Source: Pseudomonas sp. MWU15-20650
Lineage (GTDB): Bacteria; Pseudomonadota; Gammaproteobacteria; Pseudomonadales; Pseudomonadaceae
Assembly: GCF_023242475.1 (NCBI RefSeq)
Contig: NZ_JALJFG010000001.1
Coordinates: 248,001-312,000 of the forward strand
DNA length: 64,000 nt
Direction: 5' to 3'
Position 1 is the stretch's first letter, and the number at the start of each line of letters is the position of its first letter. This document shows, in pieces, positions 26,378-33,737 of this stretch. The notes under the pieces are model-generated. The model was given only the letters and a program-made list of their open reading frames with translations. It was not told the origin of the DNA and searched no databases. The position numbers and the translations under genes were made by a program.

Positions 26378-26429
26378 GCCGCAGAGTAGAGCCTGCGGCG
26401 CCTTGGGCGCTGCTCCGTAAGAGAGCAGC
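26378..26429 (+). promoter_or_regulatory. Hairpin-rich leader upstream of HU
   Basis: Two perfect seven-base stems lie close together: GCCGCAG/CTGCGGC (26378-26399) and GCTGCTC/GAGCAGC (26409-26429). A short GCGCC-TTGG-GGCGC-like fold lies between them. They end 40 bases before the HU start. They may be the 5' untranslated structure of the HU mRNA or a small transcript; no known RNA family is recognised. Confidence 0.35.
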
Positions 26430-26469
26430 ACGGACATAACAACAAAAAACCGTCAAAGAGGCTTCATTT

Positions 26470-26745
26470 ATGCGTAAACCAGAACTCGCAGCCGCCATCG
26501 CTGAAAAAGCAGACCTCACTAAAGAACAGGCCAACCGCGTCCTCAACGCCGTTCTCGAAGAAATCACCGGCGCCCTGCACCGCAAGGACAGCGTCACCCT
26601 GGTTGGCTTCGGCACCTTCCTGCAACGCCATCGCGGCGCCCGCACCGGCAAAAATCCTCAAACCGGTGAGCCGGTGAAAATCAAGGCCAGCAACACCGTT
26701 GCGTTCAAGCCGGGCAAGTCGCTGAAAGACACTGTCAACGCGTAA
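26470..26745 (+). CDS. HU-family DNA-binding protein
   Basis: 91-residue nucleoid protein. The dimerisation half begins MRKPELAAAIAEKADLTKEQ. The DNA-arm region carries the family signature from VGFGTFLQRHRGARTGKNPQ to VKIKASNTVAFKPGK, including the minor-groove proline in RTGKNPQTGEP. The length and absence of an extra tail place it with HU rather than IHF. The ribosome site is AAGAGG 13 bases upstream. It is followed by a strong terminator and marks the left edge of the type VI secretion island. Confidence 0.95.
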   Translation: MRKPELAAAIAEKADLTKEQANRVLNAVLEEITGALHRKDSVTLVGFGTFLQRHRGARTGKNPQTGEPVKIKASNTVAFKPGKSLKDTVNA

Positions 26746-26784
26746 TGGCGTTACCGTCTCGAAGGGGGCGGGGTGGTAGGAGAG

Positions 26785-26820
26785 ATGGGCACGCCGACTG
26801 GGTCGGGTGCCCATTTTTTA
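26785..26820 (+). terminator. Rho-independent terminator of the HU gene
   Basis: ATGGGCAC and GTGCCCAT flank an inner CCGACTGGGTCGG stem. They are followed directly by TTTTTTA. The position is about 40 bases after the HU stop. Confidence 0.92.
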
Positions 26821-26903
26821 TTGGACTAAACAAGACGGTAATGCAATCTGGCCCGTCCGGCTTCTCACAGACAGCTTTTTATCTGGAGCTTTTTGATGAG
26901 TCT

Positions 26904-27518
26904 TCATTTGAATGGCGTGAGCTTTTCTAATCCGATCTTGCCAATGATTTCATTGATTCTGGCGACATTTTCTTCGATATCGGCTTTTATCTTTTCGTGC
27001 GGGTAATGTTCGGGTTTATCAAAGAACTGAATTTTTAACAGGCTCATCAGGTAAGTGACACGTTGATTGCCCTCTGTCACAAAGTCGCCCTCGTTCTCCG
27101 CGTCCTGGATTTTGTCCAGGCTCAAGGTCTCGCCTCTTACAAAGCGTTCATGGGTGTTGCGCTTCACCGTGACTTGCAGCTCGTTTCCTGTGTTCAGCGC
27201 CGCCAATACACGAGCACGCGCATCAGCGTACACGGGCTCATCACCGCGCGCCCTCGCCAGGGTGCCGTTGAGTACCAGTGACGCCTCGATCCAGACCCAA
27301 TAGTCATAGTTATTTTCAAAAGGGATTTTGCTCAGCGGTGCAGTGAGCTGTTCGGCCAGGTCTTTTTCATTGATGACGTACAAAAGGTAAGCCAGACGGG
27401 TCAGCGATTCGATACGTGACTTCTGAGTTTTATTGTATTTGGCTGCCACTTTCGACACGCGGTCTGCCAATGGGCCGCCGGCAGCAGAGAGTGAATCAAG
27501 TGCTTCTGTGATCTGCAT
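26904..27518 (-). CDS. Putative immunity protein for the orphan NucA/NucB-type Rhs tip
   Basis: 204-residue, mainly helical and charged soluble protein without signal peptide or membrane segment. It contains LTRLAYLLYVINEKDLAEQL near residues 43-62 and an acidic middle part (SLDKIQDAENEGDF). The sequence recalls the DUF6707 family, which I remember as neighbours of Rhs toxins, but this is not certain. It starts 16 bases after the orphan toxin stop on the same strand, with GGAG eight bases before the ATG at 27518; a TTG four codons earlier is less likely. Position and size are what is expected for the cognate immunity gene. No enzyme motif is seen. Confidence 0.65.
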   Translation of the reverse strand: MQITEALDSLSAAGGPLADRVSKVAAKYNKTQKSRIESLTRLAYLLYVINEKDLAEQLTAPLSKIPFENNYDYWVWIEASLVLNGTLARARGDEPVYADARARVLAALNTGNELQVTVKRNTHERFVRGETLSLDKIQDAENEGDFVTEGNQRVTYLMSLLKIQFFDKPEHYPHEKIKADIEENVARINEIIGKIGLEKLTPFK

Positions 27519-27534
27519 GGAAATCTCCAATCGG

Positions 27535-28215
27535 TTACTTCACGACTATTTTTACTCGGGTCCCGTCGTCATAGCCGCTCAGGGCATGCGCGATCGAGGA
27601 GCCTGCGCCTCGGTTGTCGCTAGGGTCGATGTACCTGACGCTAGCCCCTTTGCCACCTTCTTTGAACATCGCCATCGGGAATTCATCCCGATCCAGTGCC
27701 TTGACGGACGGGTGACCGGCCAGAGAGGCTTTGCGGTTATCCGCCGCGCCCAGGCGATCGATAGTAAATATATTTTTTCCTCGCGCCTTGATGACATCAG
27801 CGATGTGACCGAACGTCTGCTTGTACTGCTTCCTGGTCAGTTCAAGAACGATATCGTGTGTCTTGCCATCTCCTGCCTTGACGTTGCAACCCTTGTATCC
27901 AAGGGGGTCAGTCCAGACGATAGGGTTCGGCGCGTATTCATAGAGGTTAATCCCACCTGCCAGCCCAATAGGGTCGGGCGTCGTAAACCGCCCTACGTCC
28001 GGATCATAAAAGCGGAAGGTGTTGTAGTGCAGGCCCGTCTCCCGATCCAGGTATTGTCCCTGGAAACGCAGGTTCTGCTCCTCGATGTAATAGGGTTCGC
28101 GAACTTCCCTGACGCTGTTGCCCCATACCTGGTAACGCGATTGCCACAGCGTATGCCCGTCCGCTTCCGTCAACTGTTCAGGCAAACCGTTCAAATCATT
28201 GTGGTAGTAACGCAC
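27535..28215 (-). CDS. Orphan Rhs C-terminal module with NucA/NucB-type DNase toxin tip
   Basis: 226 codons from a GTG, but really the 3' end of an rhs gene without its core. The first 105 residues repeat the end of the full Rhs protein almost word for word (RYYHNDLNGLPEQLTEADGH, EEQNLRFQGQYLDRETGLHY, VGRFTTPDP, LYEYAPNPI) up to the conserved WTDPLG cleavage site. The different tip that follows contains DRDEFPMAMFKEGG and YIDPSDNRGAGSSI near the C-terminus, the pattern of secreted NucA/NucB deoxyribonucleases. Homology continues upstream only to LLARVDG and ends at an inverted repeat (28255). No start with a ribosome site is visible, so expression probably needs recombination into the full gene. 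Confidence 0.8.
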   Translation of the reverse strand: MRYYHNDLNGLPEQLTEADGHTLWQSRYQVWGNSVREVREPYYIEEQNLRFQGQYLDRETGLHYNTFRFYDPDVGRFTTPDPIGLAGGINLYEYAPNPIVWTDPLGYKGCNVKAGDGKTHDIVLELTRKQYKQTFGHIADVIKARGKNIFTIDRLGAADNRKASLAGHPSVKALDRDEFPMAMFKEGGKGASVRYIDPSDNRGAGSSIAHALSGYDDGTRVKIVVK

Positions 28216-28254
28216 ACGCTGATGTTCGCCAGTGCCATCGACACGTGCCAGCAG

Positions 28255-28316
28255 GATAAAGGGGTCAGATTTATTTACAGTCCCTATCCGGATTAAATAG
28301 ATCCGTCCCCTTTATT
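28255..28316. repeat. 62-bp inverted-repeat element at the Rhs junction
   Basis: Two 22-base arms pair with four mismatches: GATAAAGGGGTCAGATTTAT(TT) at 28255-28276 and AAATAGATCCGTCCCCTTTA(TT) at 28295-28316. The GGGGTCAGATTTATTT word is one I associate with small palindromes mobilised by REP-associated tyrosine transposases. No transposase gene is nearby. One arm ends three bases from the immunity-gene stop, and the other begins where Rhs homology stops. Confidence 0.75.
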
Positions 28317-28318
28317 GT

Positions 28319-28888
28319 TCAGACTTGGATACCTTTGGAACAGTCTACGAATCGAAGACCTTTAAGCTGGGATGCTTCGCATTGCTGCTTGAACTGCTGG
28401 GAAACAAAGATGCGTTGTGAACTTTCCTTAGCTCTCACGATATGGTGATTGCCTAAGGTAGCAGGTGGCAGACTTTGAAGAGTGGTGAATTTCAGAGGAC
28501 CATCCGGCATAAAGCTGAACATGGGACCATATTGAGAGTTATTCAAATCAATACAAGGAAGTATCTGGATCACATTGAATACATAGTAACCTTCCAGCTT
28601 TTCTTCTTTTAGATAAACGTTGGCAGGAAAAAGCTGAGCGTCTTTCGGGAATTTGCGCAGTACGTTGGCCATTGCCTCGCTTACAAATTCAAGCGTGTCA
28701 CTTTGAAGAAGATCGAAGGACATTAAGCGAGATGCGCTGATCTTATTTTTATTTCTAAAGGTTGGAGTGGTAGCAATTGATGATTGCTCTTCTCCACTAA
28801 TAAACAATAGGTGGTCGGGAGATTTTTTCTGGTCGTATTTGAACCAGTAAATTTCTGAATAGTTTTCACTGATTTCTAATAGGTACAT
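28319..28888 (-). CDS. Putative immunity protein for the Rhs AHH nuclease (Imm11-like)
   Basis: 189-residue soluble protein starting one base after the Rhs stop codon, as immunity genes of polymorphic toxins do. The N-terminus MYLLEISENYSEIYWFKYDQ and the C-terminal FKQQCEASQLKGLRFVDCSK resemble the Imm11 (DUF1629) pattern, in which a helix is followed by G-x-x-F near the end. This is a tentative match. The coding sequence is clearly richer in A and T than the surrounding T6SS genes, which suggests arrival by transfer with the toxin tip. It should neutralise the AHH nuclease in the producing cell. Confidence 0.7.
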   Translation of the reverse strand: MYLLEISENYSEIYWFKYDQKKSPDHLLFISGEEQSSIATTPTFRNKNKISASRLMSFDLLQSDTLEFVSEAMANVLRKFPKDAQLFPANVYLKEEKLEGYYVFNVIQILPCIDLNNSQYGPMFSFMPDGPLKFTTLQSLPPATLGNHHIVRAKESSQRIFVSQQFKQQCEASQLKGLRFVDCSKGIQV

Positions 28889-28889
28889 A

Positions 28890-31800
28890 TTATTTCCCGC
28901 AGCGACCTGCTTGAGTTGAGTTTTTATTCAACCGAGTACGCCCATTGCGTAATCCCGACCTTTCAGAGCTGACAACCTCCCTCACTGCCTGCGCGTACTG
29001 GGCTTTTTTCCATTTTCCAGCCTTGCCCGCGAGGGATATTTCATTGAGCTGTGCCCGAACAGCTTTGTTGTAACCCGGATGTGAGCCTTTGTGAATAGTG
29101 CGATATTTGTGCTTGCCCTCTTCACTAGGCAAGTAAATGATGTTGGAAGTTTTGTGTATGTCGAATCCAGCCTTCTTCAGAGCAGGGTGATCAGCCAGCG
29201 ATTGAGGAATAATATGGTGTTTCTGGAATCCATCGATTCCAGGCATATTTTTATAGTTCCAGTTAAACAGGCCCCATGGATCAACCCATGTAATTGGATT
29301 TGGCGCATATTGGTACAGGTTTATGCCGCCCAGTAAACTGATCGGATCTGGAGTCGTGAATCTCCCTATTTCGGGGTCGTAGAACCTGAGAGTGTTGTAG
29401 TGTAGCCCCGTCTCCCGGTCCAGATACTGCCCCTGAAACCGCAGGTTCTGCTCTTCAATGTAATAAGGCTCACGCACCTCTTCCAGCGTGTTGCCCCACA
29501 CCCGATAAGTCGCCTGCCAGACGCTGTGCCCATCGGCCTCGGTCAGTTGTTCCGGCAACCCGTTCAGGTCGTTGTGGTAGTAGCGAATCTTCTGTAGCGG
29601 GCCAAGGCCGTCGACGCGGGCCAGCGGTTCGTAGCCGTCATCATCGTAAACATAGAGGCTGGTCTGGCTGTATTTATGCTCCTGCAATAACCGCAGTCCA
29701 TCCCACACAAACTGCGTTTCTCCCAGCGGATACCCGTCACTGCCATGCTCGGTTTTTTCGATGCGTCGGCCCAGCGGGTCGTAGATCATTCGCACGACGC
29801 TGCCGTCATCGTTACGCACTTCAACCAAACGGCTTTCAGCATCGTAGGTAAACCGCTGCACGCCCAGTTTCGCGCTGCGTTTTTCGATCATCCGCCCAAA
29901 CGCGTCATAGCGATAACGTTTGTCCTGATAGGTCAGCAGCTTGTTATGCATCACCAACCCGGCACCCGCCTGCGGGCCGTCCAGCAGGTTGGCGGCGGCG
30001 TCGTAGGCGAAGGTTTCACGCTGGCCGTGCAGGCTGTCCTGGCTGGCGATGATGCGGCCGGTGGCGTCGTAGTGCAGCAGTTGGCGGTGCTGTGCGGCGG
30101 GTTGTTGGTAGAGTTTGCCGATCAGGTTGTCGGCGGGGTCGTATTCGAACTGTTTTTGCGCGGCCGTCGGCATCAACGATGGCTGACTTGCCAAGCGGCG
30201 TTGGCGCGAACGCAGGCGGCCACTACGGTCGTATTCGCTGCGGGTGGTGAGCTGGCCCTGGGTGCGCAGTACTTCGCGGTGCAGGCGGTCACGCTCGAAG
30301 TCGCTGATGACCTGGCCGTCGAGGTTGATCTGGTGCAGATGGCCGCTGCCGTAATACAGGCGATTGAGCCAGCGGCCGTCCGGCAGTTGGGTCTGGATCA
30401 GGTTGCCGAGTTCGTCGTAGTGGTGTTGCAGGTTGCCCGCCGAACTCTGCTCGCAAAGCAGTTGGCCGAGGGCATCGTAGGCAAAACCCAGGGCTTGGAC
30501 GTTGCCCTGCGAATCGGTGAAGGTGACAGCCGTGAGCTGGTCCACTGCGTCGTAGCTGTAGTCGGTGCGGCCATCGTCGGTGGTCTTGGCAATCAGCCGG
30601 CCCACTGCATCGCGTTCCAATCGATGGACGATAGGCGCGGGCGGCGTTTCGGGCACCAGGGCCAGACCGTTTCCGTAAGGCGCCGGCACGGCAGTCACCG
30701 CCGTGACGTTATCCAGCGGGTCATAGCTGTAGTGCTTGGCGCTGCCGTCGAGGTCCTGCTGTTCAACCAGACGGTCGCTGGCATCCCAGGCAAAACGATA
30801 ACGCTCGCCGTTTTCGTTGATCAGCGCTTGCAGCCGTCCATAGCTGTCATAGCCGAACTGCACCTGCCGGCCATGGGCGTCGATGCGCTGGCTGACCAGG
30901 CCACGGCGATTATGTTGATAGAGCGTCGTATGCCCGGCCGGGTCGGTGTAGCCCACCAATTGGCCGCTGACCGCGCGCTGGTACTGCTCGGTACGGCCGT
31001 CCGGCAATTGGGTGGTGAGCAGACGGCCCTGGGCGTCATAGCTGAATTGGGTACGCTCGCCCAGGGCATCGGTAATGACCTGCAGATAGCCGCGCTCGTC
31101 GTAGCTGAATCGCGTCGGGTAACCTGAGCAGTCGATGTGCTCGACCAGTTGTCCGAACGGGTTCCAGCGCAGCTTTTTGCTTTTGCCGGTGGCGTCAATA
31201 ATTTCCACGGGCTGGCCGTGGGCGTCATAACGATAGCGCGTGACGTAGCCCAGTGGATCGGTTTCGGCGATGCAGTTGCCGCGTGAGTCATAGCGATATT
31301 GCCAGCTGTTGTCCGCGGCGTCGGTTTCCACCAGGGGCAAGGCCCAATGTTCCAACCACAGCGTCGAATCGCTGCGACCCAGCGGGTCGGTTTCGCCGAT
31401 CAGGTTGCCGGCCTCGTCGTAGCTGTATTCAAAGCGCCCGCCCAGCGGGTCGGTGGCGCTGAGCAACTGGCGCTCGTCGTTCCATTCGAACAGCCAGGTG
31501 TGGTCAAGGTTGTCGCTGTAACGAATGATCTGGTGTTGGGTGTTCCAATGCCGGGTACTAACGCGTTGCAAGCCGTCGGTAATACGGGTGATACCGGCCT
31601 GCAAGTCATAGTCGAACTGGTAAGCGTCGCCCTCATCGGTCCAGTGCCGGACCACGCGCCATTCCAAACCTTCAACCAAAGACCATTCGTAGAAGCAACG
31701 AAGCCCGGTCGGCAGTTGATGCTCCACCATCCTGCGACCGCTGTCGTAGGCAAAACGACGCTGAACCTGGCCTGTCGCATCGCGCACTTCAGCCAGGTTG

Positions 31801-33275
31801 CCCTGCGTGTCGAAGCCATAACTGACCAGCACTTCTCGGCGCTGATCAGGGTACAGACGTTCGATGCGCGCCAACTGGCCCTGATCACGGATCAACTCAA
31901 CCTGCACCAGGTCGAATGTGTCGCGTAGCCGCACCATGTGCCCGGCTTCGTCATAATCGATATAGATGCGGTTGTCGTTTCGGTCGCCCAATTGAGTAAG
32001 GCGCAGCAGCGACGGGTTGGCGGAGGGTTCAAGCAAGCGATACAGGCCGTCATCGCTCTCGATCAGCAACTGCCCATTGAGGTGACGCCGCACCGCGAGC
32101 CCTTCACCGGCGCTGAACACCGCGCCGCCCAAGGGAATCGAACCCATGTCGATAGGCCGACCTTGCTCATCGGTATAAATCAGCGTTTCACCGCCCTCTG
32201 AATGGGGCAGGATCTCGACGCACACTTCATATGGGACGCTCCAGCCTGCGCCAAACATTCCGCCCGGGCGCTCATCGCGGCTGTTGTAGAAGCGCTGCCA
32301 GTCGATCGGCAGGATGCCGGGCAGCACAAAATCCAGCTCCTCGGCATTGCCCAGCACCTTCGCGCCCGTGGCCGCATGCACCGGATTCGATGAACCCATC
32401 GCTGCGTTCGCCACGGCCCCCATCGCGCTGCTGACCGCCATCGACGTGGCCCCGCCGATCAACATGCACGGCAACTTGCTGAAGAACTTGCCCTTGCCAC
32501 CCTTGAGCATCAACAGTGCCGTGACCGCCAACCCTACGCCCGGCGTCTTGCCACTGCGAATCTCACGCACCACCACCGAGCCGCCGCCAATGGTCACGTT
32601 GGAGGAAATCAGGCCGGACGACACCACCGTTGCATCGCAGGTGCTGCGATCACCGCTGCGCGCCGCCGGTTGGCCGTTGATGGTGACCTTATCCGAACCC
32701 TCGGCCAGAAACTGCGGCGGCATCGGCGGGTGCTTCATGCACGTGACCAGGTCCAGCGGCTTGGGCTCGGCCCCAGGCGCCGGGGTGGCGACGGTAGGGC
32801 GCCACATCTGCGAGAAGAAACTCTCGGCCATGTCCAGGTAGCTGGCTTCGGGCTCCGGCTCGGGCGCTTCCAGCTCGGTACCGGCCGGTGCGACATGGGA
32901 ACTGATCGCCCCTGCGGCGCGTGCAGCGGGGATGTTGTTGGTCAGGGTATCGGTGGAACCGGTAAGAATATTGGCCTGCACCGTGGGCGGAAACAGCGCG
33001 TTGGCGAACGTATCGCATAAACTCGTCAGGCCTTTATCGGCCCCGGTCTTGCTCATGGCCAGGCCGACAATCGTGCCCACCACGGCACCCAGCAGGAAAC
33101 AGCCAAGCCCACCGGTGGCGACGGTAATCCCAGTGGCGGCGACGACAGCCGCCGTCGCCACCGCCGTGATCGCGATATTGGCCGCTACCTCCAGTACACC
33201 GCCGAGAATGTCCGCCATCATCGAGGTGTGCGAGAGTGCATCGCCCATCCGGGCGGCCCATAGAGCGTCAGACAT
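28890..33275 (-). CDS. Type VI Rhs effector: PrePAAR/PAAR, Rhs core, AHH nuclease tip
   Basis: 1461-residue polymorphic toxin. The N-terminus has a PrePAAR-like start (MSDALWAARMGDALSHTSMM) and two hydrophobic segments (about residues 25-75). A PAAR domain follows (PPQFLAEGSDKVTINGQPAA, SGDRSTCDA). After a further hydrophobic stretch come about 20 YD repeats (YDxxGxL type) forming the Rhs shell from residue 300 to 1300. The autocleavage region DRETGLHYNTLRFYDPEIGR...YQYAPNPITWVDPWG lies near 1290-1320. The tip carries FQKHHIIPQSL and NIIYLP...HKGSHPGYN, the AHH nuclease fold of the HNH/Endo VII group. EagR and VgrG genes lie directly upstream, the immunity gene directly downstream. Confidence 0.93.
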   Translation of the reverse strand: MSDALWAARMGDALSHTSMMADILGGVLEVAANIAITAVATAAVVAATGITVATGGLGCFLLGAVVGTIVGLAMSKTGADKGLTSLCDTFANALFPPTVQANILTGSTDTLTNNIPAARAAGAISSHVAPAGTELEAPEPEPEASYLDMAESFFSQMWRPTVATPAPGAEPKPLDLVTCMKHPPMPPQFLAEGSDKVTINGQPAARSGDRSTCDATVVSSGLISSNVTIGGGSVVVREIRSGKTPGVGLAVTALLMLKGGKGKFFSKLPCMLIGGATSMAVSSAMGAVANAAMGSSNPVHAATGAKVLGNAEELDFVLPGILPIDWQRFYNSRDERPGGMFGAGWSVPYEVCVEILPHSEGGETLIYTDEQGRPIDMGSIPLGGAVFSAGEGLAVRRHLNGQLLIESDDGLYRLLEPSANPSLLRLTQLGDRNDNRIYIDYDEAGHMVRLRDTFDLVQVELIRDQGQLARIERLYPDQRREVLVSYGFDTQGNLAEVRDATGQVQRRFAYDSGRRMVEHQLPTGLRCFYEWSLVEGLEWRVVRHWTDEGDAYQFDYDLQAGITRITDGLQRVSTRHWNTQHQIIRYSDNLDHTWLFEWNDERQLLSATDPLGGRFEYSYDEAGNLIGETDPLGRSDSTLWLEHWALPLVETDAADNSWQYRYDSRGNCIAETDPLGYVTRYRYDAHGQPVEIIDATGKSKKLRWNPFGQLVEHIDCSGYPTRFSYDERGYLQVITDALGERTQFSYDAQGRLLTTQLPDGRTEQYQRAVSGQLVGYTDPAGHTTLYQHNRRGLVSQRIDAHGRQVQFGYDSYGRLQALINENGERYRFAWDASDRLVEQQDLDGSAKHYSYDPLDNVTAVTAVPAPYGNGLALVPETPPAPIVHRLERDAVGRLIAKTTDDGRTDYSYDAVDQLTAVTFTDSQGNVQALGFAYDALGQLLCEQSSAGNLQHHYDELGNLIQTQLPDGRWLNRLYYGSGHLHQINLDGQVISDFERDRLHREVLRTQGQLTTRSEYDRSGRLRSRQRRLASQPSLMPTAAQKQFEYDPADNLIGKLYQQPAAQHRQLLHYDATGRIIASQDSLHGQRETFAYDAAANLLDGPQAGAGLVMHNKLLTYQDKRYRYDAFGRMIEKRSAKLGVQRFTYDAESRLVEVRNDDGSVVRMIYDPLGRRIEKTEHGSDGYPLGETQFVWDGLRLLQEHKYSQTSLYVYDDDGYEPLARVDGLGPLQKIRYYHNDLNGLPEQLTEADGHSVWQATYRVWGNTLEEVREPYYIEEQNLRFQGQYLDRETGLHYNTLRFYDPEIGRFTTPDPISLLGGINLYQYAPNPITWVDPWGLFNWNYKNMPGIDGFQKHHIIPQSLADHPALKKAGFDIHKTSNIIYLPSEEGKHKYRTIHKGSHPGYNKAVRAQLNEISLAGKAGKWKKAQYAQAVREVVSSERSGLRNGRTRLNKNSTQAGRCGK

Positions 33276-33287
33276 GCCGGCAGCTCA

Positions 33288-33722
33288 TCAAGAAATAGCG
33301 TCGAACGACAGCGATTTTTTTATCAATGCCCAATGCGCCGCCTCAGCATCCCCAAGCGTGTCCGCCTTCACATAACTCAAGGCGAGCATCTTGCGCGTGC
33401 CCGGGATCACCAGTGCCAGTTGGTACTGGAACACCTTGTCATTGCCCTTGTTGAACTGGCTGCGCAGTTCAATGCCTTCCACCTCTTGGGCCGCACCCAA
33501 GCGCACGTTCACCCCCGGTTGATAGCGCAAGTCCTGCACCTGTTTTTCCAGGCGCTTGAGCTGGTCGTCGAAGTTGCTGTGCAGGGTTTCGCCTTCGGTG
33601 AGGAAGCTACGGCTGATGATCAAGGACGTGCCCAGCTCGGGGAACTTGAGGATATTGATCGTCGCGTCTTGCAGCTCGGCGACCGGCAGTTGGAGCTGGA
33701 ATTCGTTGATTCGGTACGTCAT
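33288..33722 (-). CDS. EagR-type chaperone for the Rhs effector (DcrB-related, DUF1795)
   Basis: 144-residue cytoplasmic protein (MTYRINEFQLQLPVAELQDA). It matches the DUF1795/DcrB fold of Eag chaperones in size and pattern: alternating strands, INILKFPELGTSLIISRSFL and AQEVEGIELRSQF. Eag proteins shield the N-terminal membrane segments of PAAR-Rhs effectors and help load them on VgrG. The adjacent Rhs protein has such membrane segments, and the gene lies between vgrG (15 bases) and rhs (12 bases), as in known T6SS effector modules. Confidence 0.88.
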   Translation of the reverse strand: MTYRINEFQLQLPVAELQDATINILKFPELGTSLIISRSFLTEGETLHSNFDDQLKRLEKQVQDLRYQPGVNVRLGAAQEVEGIELRSQFNKGNDKVFQYQLALVIPGTRKMLALSYVKADTLGDAEAAHWALIKKSLSFDAIS

Positions 33723-33737
33723 GGCAAACAGGTCTCG

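Noticed and set aside
29745..31127. 460-codon plus-strand frame opposite the Rhs core
   Set aside because: The Rhs YD repeats on the minus strand explain the open frame; the plus-strand translation shows only repeats mirrored from them.
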